This document shows positions 27,104 to 35,309 of a DNA stretch of 64,000 nucleotides, piece by piece. Both the position numbers and the translations under genes were made by a program. Under the pieces are notes generated by a model. It was not told where the DNA came from. It was given only the letters and a program-made list of their open reading frames with translations, and made no database searches. The DNA comes from Micromonospora eburnea (GTDB lineage Bacteria > Actinomycetota > Actinomycetes > Mycobacteriales > Micromonosporaceae): positions 6,758,001 to 6,822,000 of the forward strand of contig NZ_FMHY01000002.1 in NCBI RefSeq assembly GCF_900090225.1, in the 5' to 3' direction. Positions within the stretch are counted from its first letter, which is position 1. Every line of letters starts with the position of its first letter.

Positions 27104-28315
27104 TCAGCGGTCGTCGGCGTCCCAGCGGCGCGGCTCGCTCTCCCAACGCGGGGCCTCCCACGCGTCGACGCCGGTGTCGGTGGTCCGCACCGGCAGCACC
27201 GACGGCCAGGCGTCGGCGGGTTCGGGTGGCCTGGTCAGTGCCCAGCCGGCGCTGCCGGCACCGTCGCCGGACGGCCCCACCTCCACCTCGACGCGCGGCC
27301 GGCCGAACGCCTCGACCAGCCGGGTGACCAGCAGCCCGACGCCGAGCACGGCCCCGCCGACGGCCCACCGGCTGATCGTCCACCCCTGGGTCGTGGACCA
27401 GGTCAGGAAGACCTCCACCAGGGTGACCGCGAACAGCGTGCCGAAGACCCCGCCGCGCCGGCCGTAGGCGCTGGTGCCGGCGAGCATGACGGTGCCGACC
27501 GCGAGCACCGACCAGTCCAGCCCGGTGCGCGGCACCACCGGGCCGCCGCGGTTCGCCGCCATGAGCACCCCGCCGAGCGTGGCCAGGACGGTGGAGCCGA
27601 CCAGGGCCAGCGCGGTCACCGTCGCGGCGACGCCGCCCCGCCGGCGGGCCGGATCGGCGACCGGCCGGAACCGCCCGACGAGCCGTCGGACCGGCTTCAT
27701 CGCGCCGAAGAGTCCGCCGAGGACGGCCACTGCGGCGAAGCCGACGAAGAGGTAGAGGGCGTTGTCCCGGGGGTCGTAGCCGCCCTGGGCCGCGACCGGT
27801 CCGGTCCGCCGCTCGATGTACACGATGACGCCCGCCGCGGCGGCCAGGCTCGCCGCCCAGCCGGGCACGTGCAGCACCACCACCGCCAACGCCAGCGCCA
27901 GCCCGCCGAGCACCGCCACCAGCAGCGCCGGAAGCAGCGCCTCCCGCACGCCCCGGTCCCCCTGCTCGGCGAAGTGCAGCGCGGCGGCCAGCGCGACCGG
28001 GCCGATCGCCAGGTTCACCGCGCCGGCGCGCAGGCTCAGCCCGGCGGCGAGGGCGAGCAGCCCGAGCGCGGCCACGTCGACCAGGAGCGAGTCGAGACGG
28101 CCCCCGCGCAGCGCGTCCGGGTCGTCCCGCCAGAGCAGCCAGGTCATCGCGGCCAGCCCGGCCAGCAGCAGGAACTCCCAGATCACGTGGACGGCGACCC
28201 GGTCCCGGCCGGGCTCACCGTGAGCCGGGTCGTCGAAGACGTTCTCCAGCACGGCGGCGGGTACGCCGGACGACGACTCCGCCGGCGCGCTCCGGCCCGT
28301 TTCGTCGTACCCCAT
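27104..28315 (-). CDS. Polytopic membrane protein resembling RbsC/branched-chain ABC permeases, orphan
   Basis: The 403-residue product has about nine to ten transmembrane helices. Its architecture and motifs (LSLRAGAVNLAIGPVALAAAL near 95, and VLAVGTVMLAGTSAYGRRGGVFGT near 275) recall BPD_transp_2 permeases, where N-x-x-(I/V)-G-x-x-x-L and the AGG-x-(G/S)-(L/Y) region are conserved. No ATPase or binding protein is nearby. A 75-residue hydrophilic C-terminal tail (VEVEVGPSGDG to WDADDR) is unusual for a transporter. Role unknown. Confidence 0.65.
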   Translation of the reverse strand: MGYDETGRSAPAESSSGVPAAVLENVFDDPAHGEPGRDRVAVHVIWEFLLLAGLAAMTWLLWRDDPDALRGGRLDSLLVDVAALGLLALAAGLSLRAGAVNLAIGPVALAAALHFAEQGDRGVREALLPALLVAVLGGLALALAVVVLHVPGWAASLAAAAGVIVYIERRTGPVAAQGGYDPRDNALYLFVGFAAVAVLGGLFGAMKPVRRLVGRFRPVADPARRRGGVAATVTALALVGSTVLATLGGVLMAANRGGPVVPRTGLDWSVLAVGTVMLAGTSAYGRRGGVFGTLFAVTLVEVFLTWSTTQGWTISRWAVGGAVLGVGLLVTRLVEAFGRPRVEVEVGPSGDGAGSAGWALTRPPEPADAWPSVLPVRTTDTGVDAWEAPRWESEPRRWDADDR

Positions 28316-28435
28316 GCGCCGCGCCTCCCACGTGGCCGGCCGTTCAGGTCCGACGCACGGCGGACCGGCGGCGGCCGTTGCTCTCCGGTCGCCAGGGACG
28401 GTACCTGCGGGCCGGGGTGCTGGGAACCCCCCGGA

Positions 28436-28960
28436 TCAGCGCTGGCCGGGCCGGCTCTCCCGGTCGCCGGGTTGGCGGTCCTCGTCGTCCTCCTGCTCCG
28501 GCACCCGGCAGGACCGTTCGAGCCAGAGCGCCGCGGCGACCAGCGCGATCGCGGCGATCACGCCACCCACACCGGCCGGGCGGTCGCCGATGGCGGCGTT
28601 CGTCCGCTCGATGAAGAGCCAGCCGGTCAGGCCGGCGTAGAAGCCGGCGAAGATGGCCCCGGCCAGCGCGGAGGCCTTGGCCAGCACCACGAACCGGGCG
28701 ACCAGCAGCGGGTTGAGCGGTTCCCGGCCGGGGCGACCCTCGATCTTGCCGCGGGTGTTGACGGCCGCGTAGCCCTCCAGCACGGCCAGGGCGGCGAGCG
28801 TGACCACCGGCAGCCAGGGCAGGCTGGGTGCCAGGTCGTAGTAGAAGCTGCTGATCAGCAGCCAGGCCACCGCCGCGGCGGCCAGGCCGGCCACCACCAA
28901 CGTGGAGATCCGGGTCGGACCCATCCGGTAACGGTCGGGATCGCGCGGGGACTGCGTCAT
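28436..28960 (-). CDS. DUF3180-type membrane protein
   Basis: The 174-residue product has four predicted helices (ISTLVVAGLAAAAVAWLLIS, LPWLPVVTLAALAVLEGY, ASALAGAIFAGFYAGLTGWL, GVIAAIALVAAALWLERSC). Its position immediately after folK is the usual place of the actinobacterial DUF3180 family. ATG 28960 is chosen, 19 bases after folK; an ATG five codons upstream is possible. The C-terminal 20 residues are charged. Function is unknown. Confidence 0.75.
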   Translation of the reverse strand: MTQSPRDPDRYRMGPTRISTLVVAGLAAAAVAWLLISSFYYDLAPSLPWLPVVTLAALAVLEGYAAVNTRGKIEGRPGREPLNPLLVARFVVLAKASALAGAIFAGFYAGLTGWLFIERTNAAIGDRPAGVGGVIAAIALVAAALWLERSCRVPEQEDDEDRQPGDRESRPGQR

Positions 28961-28979
28961 GCCGGCCGGCTCCACTGGG

Positions 28980-29507
28980 TCATGCGTCCGACTCTAACGC
29001 CAGATCCGGCCGGGGGGTGAGTTCCAGGGCGTCGGAGGCCAACGGCTCGGCGTTGAGCAGGTCCGTCAGCCAGCCGTGCCCGGGCAGCCGGCCGTGCGGC
29101 TCGATGTCGATCCACGGCCGCAGCACGAACGCCCGCAGGTGGGCGCGGGGGTGCGGGAGGGTCAGCTCCGGGTCGTCGCTGAGCACCGGCTGCCCGGCCT
29201 CGTCCCAGACCGCGATGACGTCGACGTCCAGGGTGCGCGGACCGTACCGCCGCTGTGGGTCGCGGGTCCGCCCGGCCACGGCCTCGGCGGCCCGGGCCCG
29301 AACCAGCCAGTCGCGCGGGCCCGCCGCCGGATCCGCGACCAGCAGTGCCGCGTTCAGGTACGCGGGCTGCTCGGCGTCGCCCCACGGTGGAGTCTCGTAG
29401 ACCCCGGAGACCACCAGCACCGCGTCGCCGAACGCGGCCACCGCCGCGCGCAGGTGAGCGAGCCGGTCGCCGAGGTTGCTGCCGATCGACAGCGCGGCCC
29501 GGGTCAC
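28980..29507 (-). CDS. folK: HPPK: 2-amino-4-hydroxy-6-hydroxymethyldihydropteridine diphosphokinase
   Basis: FolK transfers pyrophosphate from ATP to hydroxymethyl-dihydropterin in folate synthesis. The 175-residue product has the N-terminal ALSIGSNLGDRLAHL, the pterin-binding YETPPWGD, the RRYGPRTLDVDVI motif with the Mg-binding aspartates, and LPHPRAHLRAFVLRP. GTG 29507 overlaps the folB stop (GTGA). The upstream frame is not homologous. Confidence 0.95.
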   Translation of the reverse strand: MTRAALSIGSNLGDRLAHLRAAVAAFGDAVLVVSGVYETPPWGDAEQPAYLNAALLVADPAAGPRDWLVRARAAEAVAGRTRDPQRRYGPRTLDVDVIAVWDEAGQPVLSDDPELTLPHPRAHLRAFVLRPWIDIEPHGRLPGHGWLTDLLNAEPLASDALELTPRPDLALESDA

Positions 29508-29863
29508 CGGGTACGCCGCATCGTCACGGCCACGTCGCGGAAGGCGTGCGGGATCGGGGCCTCGGGCTTGTGCACGGTCACCGTGGCGGCGGCCACCAGT
29601 GGTTCGGCCAGGCAGACGGTGAGCAACCGGTCGGCGAGTGTCTCGATCAGGTTGACCGGCTCGCCGGTGATCACCGCGACCAGCTTCTCCGCCAGCTCGC
29701 CGTAGTGCACGGTGTCGGTCACCTCGTCGGAGCGCGCGGCCGGGGCGAGGTCGAGTTCGAGCACCGTGTCGACCACGAACTCCTGCCCCTGGGCGCGTTC
29801 GAAGTCGTAGACGCCGTGTCGGCCGTGCGCGCGCAGGCCGGTCAGCTCGATCCGGTCGGTCAC
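29504..29863 (-). CDS. folB: Dihydroneopterin aldolase
   Basis: FolB cleaves dihydroneopterin to hydroxymethyl-dihydropterin and glycolaldehyde. The 119-residue product has the tunnelling-fold motifs IELTGLRAHGRHGVYDFER (catalytic Glu/Tyr region), VDTVLELDLAPAARSDEVTDTVHYGEL and VTVHKPEAPIPHAFRDVAVTM with the conserved Lys. GTG 29863 overlaps the stop of a repeat-derived mini-ORF (GTGA) and uses the GAAGG ribosome site at the end of that repeat. Confidence 0.95.
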   Translation of the reverse strand: MTDRIELTGLRAHGRHGVYDFERAQGQEFVVDTVLELDLAPAARSDEVTDTVHYGELAEKLVAVITGEPVNLIETLADRLLTVCLAEPLVAAATVTVHKPEAPIPHAFRDVAVTMRRTR

Positions 29864-29922
29864 CGTGCCACCTTCGTTCGCGACTGCGGGGCTCGCAAAA
29901 CCGGCTCACTCCTCGCGCTCAC
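29860..29922 (-). repeat. Single repeat unit encoding a 20-codon coupled mini-ORF between folP and folB
   Basis: This is the same unit as the pair between nadB and nadC: GTG then SARSEPVLRAPQSRT, here ending KVAR before TGA. Its GTG (29920-29922) overlaps the folP stop as GTGA. Its TGA (29860-29862) overlaps the folB GTG as GTGA. The first 47 bases match the nadB-nadC units; the end differs (ACGAAGG rather than ACAGAGGAGG) but still offers a ribosome site. Confidence 0.85.
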
Positions 29923-30782
29923 CGATCCCCCTCGTTCGCCGTGGTCGCCAGGTGCGGGCCGCCGGTGGCCCGCCACACGGCGAGCGCGTCGGCGGTGGCG
30001 CGGACGTCGTGCACGCGTACCCCCCAGGCACCGGCCGCCACCGCGAGCACGCTGGTGGCGATGGTGGCCGCCTCGCGTTCCGAGGTCGGCCGGGGGGTGC
30101 CGTCGGCGTCGGCGAGCAGTCGGCCCAGGTACGACTTGCGGCTCGATCCGAACAGCAGCGGGAAGCCGAGGTCCACCAGCTCGGGCAGGCGGGCGCTGAG
30201 TTCCCAGTTGTGCGCGGCGGTCTTCGCGAAGCCCAGCCCGGGGTCGATGATGATCTTCTCGGCGGCGACGCCGGCGGCCAGCGCCTCGTCGACTCGCTGG
30301 CTCAGCTCGGCCCGGACGTCGGCCACCACGTCGCCGTAGTCGGCCAGTTCGCGCATCTGGCGGGAGTGTCCCCGCCAGTGCATGAGCACCCAGGGGCAGC
30401 CGGCGTCGCGGACCACCCGGGCCATGTCCGGGTCGGCGAGGCCGCCGGAGACGTCGTTGACCACGTCGGCGCCGGCGGCGAGGGCCGCCTCGGCCACCCG
30501 GGCCCGGGTGGTGTCGATGCTGATCGGGATGCCGGCGGCGCGCAGCGCGCGGATCACCGGCAGCACCCGGGCGATCTCGGTCTCGGCGTCAACCCGGTCG
30601 GCGCCCGGCCGGGTGGACTCGCCACCCACGTCCACCAGGTCCGCGCCCTCCGCGCGCAGTCGCACTCCGTGTCCGACGGCGGCGTCCAGATCTGCGTACC
30701 GGCCACCGTCGGAGAAGGAGTCGGGCGTGACGTTGAGGACGCCCATCAACACCGGGGCCTGCGCCCGCACCAGATCGGTCAC
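29919..30782 (-). CDS. folP: Dihydropteroate synthase
   Basis: FolP condenses hydroxymethyl-dihydropterin pyrophosphate with p-aminobenzoate and is the sulfonamide target. The product (287 residues from GTG 30782) has MGVLNVTPDSFSDGG, VGGESTRPGA, ISIDTTRARVAEAAL, VVNDVSGG, DPGLGFAKT, LLFGSSRKSYLG and the C-terminal VRVHDV. The start is uncertain because the frame stays open upstream; GTG 30782 gives the family length. folE, which usually sits just upstream, is here 17 kb away at 47.7 kb. Confidence 0.94.
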   Translation of the reverse strand: MTDLVRAQAPVLMGVLNVTPDSFSDGGRYADLDAAVGHGVRLRAEGADLVDVGGESTRPGADRVDAETEIARVLPVIRALRAAGIPISIDTTRARVAEAALAAGADVVNDVSGGLADPDMARVVRDAGCPWVLMHWRGHSRQMRELADYGDVVADVRAELSQRVDEALAAGVAAEKIIIDPGLGFAKTAAHNWELSARLPELVDLGFPLLFGSSRKSYLGRLLADADGTPRPTSEREAATIATSVLAVAAGAWGVRVHDVRATADALAVWRATGGPHLATTANEGDR

Positions 30783-31137
30783 GACCCGACAGTACCGGTC
30801 GCCAGCAGGGCTTCCGGCGGCCCGGGGCAGCCCTGCCGGCGACGGTCCTGACATGCCAATTAGAACAGGTGTACGATCGGTCGTCCGGGTCGCTTCCGGC
30901 AGAGTCTTCGCGGGTTGTCGCAAAGGTGCCCGGCCCGTACGCTTTGGAATTGCCCAGCATCGAGATGGCGAAGCCTGGAGGGAGGGCCGAAGCGGGAAAA
31001 ATCCCCCCAAAGTTCACCACTCTCCGTGGCTGGCAACGAACACAGCGTCAGAAACGCTGTGGCCCAACACGCACCATCCCGCCAGGCTTGCCTACTGCAC
31101 CACGCGGCGCCGCCGGCCGCGACATGGGGAGGTTCCA
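30783..31137. promoter_or_regulatory. Divergent folP / secretion-operon promoter region, no gene seen
   Basis: These 355 bases are less GC-rich than the surroundings and must hold promoters for folP (minus) and for the 31138 operon (plus). At 30863-30874 GAAC-AGGT-GTAC resembles an actinobacterial LexA box (GAAC-N4-GTTC) with one change. An open frame ending on the 31138 GTG is rejected because its third codon positions are not GC-rich. Confidence 0.45.
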
Positions 31138-31452
31138 GTGATCGCCATCGAGCTCATGGGGACGGCTTCCGCCGCCGTCGACCACGCGCTCCACACCCTG
31201 GCGTCGACTCCACTCGCCGAGCCGGCGCCCAAGGGCATCAACACCGAGGGTGTCGTCACCTTCTTCGCCAGCAAGATCGCACCGATCCTGCTCGCGGTGC
31301 TCGGCGTCATCTTCATCGGGCGGGCCAGCCGAGGCGAGATCTCCAAGGTGCTGACCAGCTCCGCGATCGCGATCGTCGGCCTGGCCTTCATCGCCGGCGC
31401 CGCCACACTCTTCTTCGTCGGCGACTACCTGATCAACCTGATCTTCCAATAG
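31138..31452 (+). CDS. Pilin-like small membrane protein of a type IV secretion-like operon
   Basis: The 104-residue product has a hydrophilic N-terminus (1-40) and two transmembrane helices (about 43-63, KIAPILLAVLGVIFIG, and about 76-98, SAIAIVGLAFIAGAATLFFVG) joined by a short charged loop (RASRGEISK). This is the VirB2/TrbC pilin topology, and it is the first gene of the operon ahead of PrgI-like and VirB4-like genes. The GTG start has GGGGAGG at 5 bases. The identification rests on topology and context, not on a recognised motif. Confidence 0.65.
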   Translation: MIAIELMGTASAAVDHALHTLASTPLAEPAPKGINTEGVVTFFASKIAPILLAVLGVIFIGRASRGEISKVLTSSAIAIVGLAFIAGAATLFFVGDYLINLIFQ

Positions 31453-31464
31453 GCGCGGGCGACC

Positions 31465-31827
31465 ATGCGGCTGCGTACCGACGACGATATCTACCGGGCT
31501 CGTCTCGTCTATCTCGGGCCGCCCGGGTACACCCTTCCCGTTCACCTGCCGTACGCCCAGTACGGCCTGTTCATGCTGCTCGTACCCCTCTACATGTTCA
31601 TCCACTGGTTGTTCACGTTGCAGGTCGAGCTCTTTCCCGCCTGGGAGATCTCCCTCGCCATCGTGACCACCTCGTTCATCTTCCGGCACGTCGACCCGGA
31701 CCGGCCGGCGCGCATGGTCATCCGGACCGCGCTGACGGACTGGCGACGTACCCGGGAGCCGGCGGCCGAACTGCGCGACCCGCGCCTGGTGGCGAGCCGG
31801 ATCAGGATCCGGGAGGAACTGGCATGA
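31465..31827 (+). CDS. PrgI/VirB3-like membrane protein
   Basis: The 120-residue product has two close hydrophobic segments (about 29-45, YGLFMLLVPLYMFIHWLF, and about 52-70, FPAWEISLAIVTTSFIF) and a basic cytoplasmic C-terminus. This matches the PrgI/VirB3 family, which is usually encoded just before the VirB4 ATPase, as here. It starts 12 bases after the pilin-like gene. Its stop overlaps a mini-ORF start (ATGA). Confidence 0.65.
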   Translation: MRLRTDDDIYRARLVYLGPPGYTLPVHLPYAQYGLFMLLVPLYMFIHWLFTLQVELFPAWEISLAIVTTSFIFRHVDPDRPARMVIRTALTDWRRTREPAAELRDPRLVASRIRIREELA

Positions 31828-31880
31828 CCGGGCGTACGCCGTTGGCGCAGCCGAACGACGCGGGTGAGGCGGTCGCATGA
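31824..31880 (+). CDS. 18-codon mini-ORF bridging the PrgI-like and VirB4-like genes
   Basis: ATG at 31824-31826 overlaps the stop of the PrgI-like gene (ATGA), and TGA at 31878-31880 overlaps the ATG of the VirB4-like gene (ATGA). The peptide is MTGRTPLAQPNDAGEAVA. The sequence does not match the repeat units at nadB-nadC or folP-folB, but the gap-filling layout is the same. It may serve only to keep ribosomes moving between the two genes. Confidence 0.5.
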   Translation: MTGRTPLAQPNDAGEAVA

Positions 31881-34800
31881 GTCGCTCTTCCACGCCGGGT
31901 TCCCCGGCCGGGCGTTCGGCCGGCCCACCCGGTAACCGAGCGCGATCGTTCGACTACCCTCCCGACGAGGAGCTGGACGAGGTCGCGCTGGACCCGGCAC
32001 TCGCGACCAGCCCCGGACACGGCCGGGTCGGGGTCTTCCAGCCGCCCCGACCGGCGGGGCCCCGCCCCGCCGGCCCCGAACAGCGGGTCCCGGCGGCCGG
32101 CGACCACGGCGACATCGACTCGCCGTTCCTCGACCTCTTCGGCGGCGCGCAGCCCGGCGTACGGCGTCCCGCCGCCCGCCCCCCGAGCCCACCCGCCGCG
32201 ATCTCGGCCGAGCCGGCTCCCGTGGTGGCGCCGCCCCGGCGAGGGATCGGGCGGGAAGTGCCGCCGCCGATCCCGCACCAGCCCGCCGCCCCGGCCGAGC
32301 CGACCACGCCACCCCTGACCGTCGGCCGCGACGTGCCGGCAGCGGACGAGCCGCCCGCGGCCCGACGGCGGGAGAGCGCCCCTGGCGTACGCCCGGTCGG
32401 CCGGATCCACGACGTCCCCGAGACCGGCCACGATGCCGAACCGCCGGACCGGCCCGCCGGGCGGACGGCCGCCCTCGACCCCGTGCCCCCGGCCCGTACC
32501 CGGGTGCCACACCAGCCCGGCGAGCGGATGCCCGCACTCCGGCCCACCACGGAGCCGGAGCTGACCGGCCCCGAGCCCACGTTCGACACTCCGGGCCGGC
32601 GAGGTGATCGGCGCGCGGCGGAGGCGGCCCGGCCGAACGGCCGCGAGGTCGCCGCCGCCACCAGCCGGGAGGTGACCCCGCCCCGGCAGCGGTCCCCGGA
32701 GCGCGGCGGCAAGCCCGTCAAGCCGGTCCGGGTACGCGCTCCGAAGATCAAGTTCGGCGACCGCGACCCGTCGGTGGAACTGGCCATCACCGAGATCGCC
32801 GGCCATCTCACCTTCACCCCGAACACGGTCACCGCCTGGTACTGGCTGCCCGAGGTGCGTTGGGCGTTCCGCCCCGACGCCGAGCGGGAGGCGCTGCTCT
32901 CGGCGATCTCCGAGCAGTACGCCGGCCTGGCCGGTTTCCGGCTGCACCTGCGCCGCACCACCCGGCCCTTCCCGGCCGACGAGTGGGCGCGCACCATCGA
33001 CGCGCACACCGGGTCGCCGCTGCCCGACGTGCCCGGCACGCCCGGCTGGGCCGACCACCTGGTCGCCGCGCAACGGCACCTGATGGCGGTCAACCACGCC
33101 GAGGGGCAGACGTACCTCGGCGTCACCTTCGCCCGCCGGTCGCTCGGCGACTCACTCACCGAGCGGCTGCTGCGCACCTTCGGGCGGGGCACCGCCGACG
33201 GTGAGCGCCGCAAGCTGGGCCGCACCGTCGAGCAGTTCGACGAGGTGCTCGGCGCGTTCGGCATGCGCGGGCGCCGGGTGACCGCGCAGGAGTTGGAGTG
33301 GCTGCTCTACCGTTCCGTCGCGCTCTGCATGGCGCCGCCGGGCGCCCTCTCCCCGGTCACCAATGGCCGGTGGGAACGCGGTGACCTGCTCGCCCTCACC
33401 GAGCAGGTGGAGCGCTACCGCACCCCGTACGGGTCGACGGTGAAGCTGGTCAACCGGATGACCGGCGAGGAGCGGCACGTGGCCGTACTCGCCGTCGGCC
33501 GGATGGAGCCGCTGGAGATCCCCGAGCGGCACGAGCCCTGGCTGCACTTCCACGAGCGGCTGCCGTGGCCGATGGAGCTCTCCACCCGGGTGGACATCCT
33601 CGGCTCCGGCGACTCCTTCCGGAACCTGGAGCACCGGCTCCGGATGATCCGTTCCCAGCAGCTCGACTACGCCGAACACGGCATCGACGCACCGCCGGAG
33701 CTGGAACGGCTCGCCAAACGGGCCCTGGTGATCGGCGACGAGATGACCACCGGCCTGCCGGTCGACTCGGCCCGGGCGCACGGCTGGCACCGGATCGCGG
33801 TCGGCGGACGGACCCGGGAGGAGTGCCTGGAGCGGGCCCGCCGGCTCATCCAGCTCTACTCCCGAGAGCTGCGGATCTCGCTCCAGCACCCGAAGAACCA
33901 GGACTGGCTGGCCCGCGAGTTCATCCCCGGCGAGCCGATCGCCAACACCGGCTACGTCCGGCGGATGCCGGTCAACCTGCTCGCCGCAGCGCTGCCGCAG
34001 GCCGCCTCCACGGTCGGCGACCGGCGCGGCGACCTGATCGGCCGTACCGCCGGCACCTGCCGCCGGCCCGTCTTCCTCGACCTGCACTTCCCGATGGAGG
34101 TACGGGAGCGTTCCGGCCTCGCGGTCTTCGTGGCCGAGCCGGGCGGCGGCAAGTCCACCCTGCTCGGCGCGCTCGGCTACCTGGCCGCCCGGCGCGGCGT
34201 ACAGGTGACCCTGCTCGACCCGTCCGGCCCGCTCGCCCGGCTCTGCGCGATGCCGGAGTTGGCACCGTATTCCCGCGTGCTCAACCTGACCGGCTCCGAG
34301 CAGGGCACCCTCGCCCCGTACGCGCTGATCCCGACGCCGCTGCGCAGCGAGTTCGGCGACGGGTCGGCGGGCGACCGGGAGTTCGAGATCGCCATCTCCA
34401 ACGCCCGCGCCGAACGGCGCATGCTGGTGCAGGACATCTGCATGATGCTGGTGCCGCCGCAGGTGGCCCGGGAGGCGTCCACCGCGACCCTGTTCCGGCA
34501 CGCCGTACGCCAGGTGCCGGCCGAGGAGACGTCCACCCTGGATGACGTGGTCGCCTGCCTCCAGGGGCTGGACGACGAGGCCGGGCGGGAGTTGGCGAAC
34601 CTGCTGCTCGACACGGCCGAGATGCCGCTGGCCATGCTCTTCTTCGGCCGGCCGCCGGAGAACCTGCTCGGTGCCGACGCGGCGCTCACCGTGATCACCA
34701 TGGCCGGGCTCCGGCTGCCCGATCTCAAGATCGAACGCGAGTACTGGTCGGCCGAGGAGGCCCTCGCCCTGCCGATGCTGCACACCGCGCACCGGCTCGC

Positions 34801-35308
34801 CGTCCGCCGCTGCTACGGCGGTTCGATGTCCTCCCGCAAGCTGGTCGGCCTGGACGAGGCGCACTTCATGGAGGGCTGGCGTTCCGGGCGGTCGTTCCTG
34901 GTCCGCCTCGCCCGTGACTCACGCAAGTGGAACCTCGCCGCCCTGGTCGCCTCGCAGAACCCGAAGGACATCCTCGGCCTCGACGTGCAGAACCTCGTCT
35001 CCACCGTGTTCGTCGGCCGGATCGCCGAGGACACCGAGATCGCCTCCGAGGCACTGCGCCTGCTCCGGGTGCCGGTCGACGACGGCTACGAAGCCACCCT
35101 GGCGTCGCTGTCCCAGGCCGACTCCGGATCGGCCGCCCGGCTCGGCTTCCGCGAGTTCGTGATGCGCGACGTCGACGGGCGCGTGCAGAAGGTCCGGGTC
35201 GACGTGTCGTACGTCGACGGGCTGCTGGAACACCTGGACACCACCCCCGCCGCGGTCGCCCACGCCGCCGGGGCGCTACCGACCGTCCTGGCTGATCTGG
35301 AGGCGTGA
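31877..35308 (+). CDS. VirB4/TraC-like conjugation-type ATPase with long disordered N-terminus
   Basis: The 1143-residue product has about 280 Pro/Arg/Gly-rich disordered residues, then a VirB4-type region: N-terminal domain from about 285 (KIKFGDRDPSVELAITEIAGHLTF), Walker A AEPGGGKSTLLGAL near residue 756, Walker B KLVGLDEAHFMEGW near 992, and the motif LVASQNPKDILG near 1025. VirB4 ATPases energise type IV secretion machines. Related SCO6880-like proteins occur in actinobacteria. The disordered N-terminal arm is a feature of this lineage. ATG start overlaps the mini-ORF stop. It is the central gene of the operon. Confidence 0.85.
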   Translation: MSRSSTPGSPAGRSAGPPGNRARSFDYPPDEELDEVALDPALATSPGHGRVGVFQPPRPAGPRPAGPEQRVPAAGDHGDIDSPFLDLFGGAQPGVRRPAARPPSPPAAISAEPAPVVAPPRRGIGREVPPPIPHQPAAPAEPTTPPLTVGRDVPAADEPPAARRRESAPGVRPVGRIHDVPETGHDAEPPDRPAGRTAALDPVPPARTRVPHQPGERMPALRPTTEPELTGPEPTFDTPGRRGDRRAAEAARPNGREVAAATSREVTPPRQRSPERGGKPVKPVRVRAPKIKFGDRDPSVELAITEIAGHLTFTPNTVTAWYWLPEVRWAFRPDAEREALLSAISEQYAGLAGFRLHLRRTTRPFPADEWARTIDAHTGSPLPDVPGTPGWADHLVAAQRHLMAVNHAEGQTYLGVTFARRSLGDSLTERLLRTFGRGTADGERRKLGRTVEQFDEVLGAFGMRGRRVTAQELEWLLYRSVALCMAPPGALSPVTNGRWERGDLLALTEQVERYRTPYGSTVKLVNRMTGEERHVAVLAVGRMEPLEIPERHEPWLHFHERLPWPMELSTRVDILGSGDSFRNLEHRLRMIRSQQLDYAEHGIDAPPELERLAKRALVIGDEMTTGLPVDSARAHGWHRIAVGGRTREECLERARRLIQLYSRELRISLQHPKNQDWLAREFIPGEPIANTGYVRRMPVNLLAAALPQAASTVGDRRGDLIGRTAGTCRRPVFLDLHFPMEVRERSGLAVFVAEPGGGKSTLLGALGYLAARRGVQVTLLDPSGPLARLCAMPELAPYSRVLNLTGSEQGTLAPYALIPTPLRSEFGDGSAGDREFEIAISNARAERRMLVQDICMMLVPPQVAREASTATLFRHAVRQVPAEETSTLDDVVACLQGLDDEAGRELANLLLDTAEMPLAMLFFGRPPENLLGADAALTVITMAGLRLPDLKIEREYWSAEEALALPMLHTAHRLAVRRCYGGSMSSRKLVGLDEAHFMEGWRSGRSFLVRLARDSRKWNLAALVASQNPKDILGLDVQNLVSTVFVGRIAEDTEIASEALRLLRVPVDDGYEATLASLSQADSGSAARLGFREFVMRDVDGRVQKVRVDVSYVDGLLEHLDTTPAAVAHAAGALPTVLADLEA

Positions 35309-35309
35309 C

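Noticed and set aside
30869..31141. 90-codon frame ending on the GTG of the pilin-like gene (GTGA)
   Set aside because: It has the coupling layout, but many codons end in A or T and the sequence has no protein-like features; more likely a leader region.
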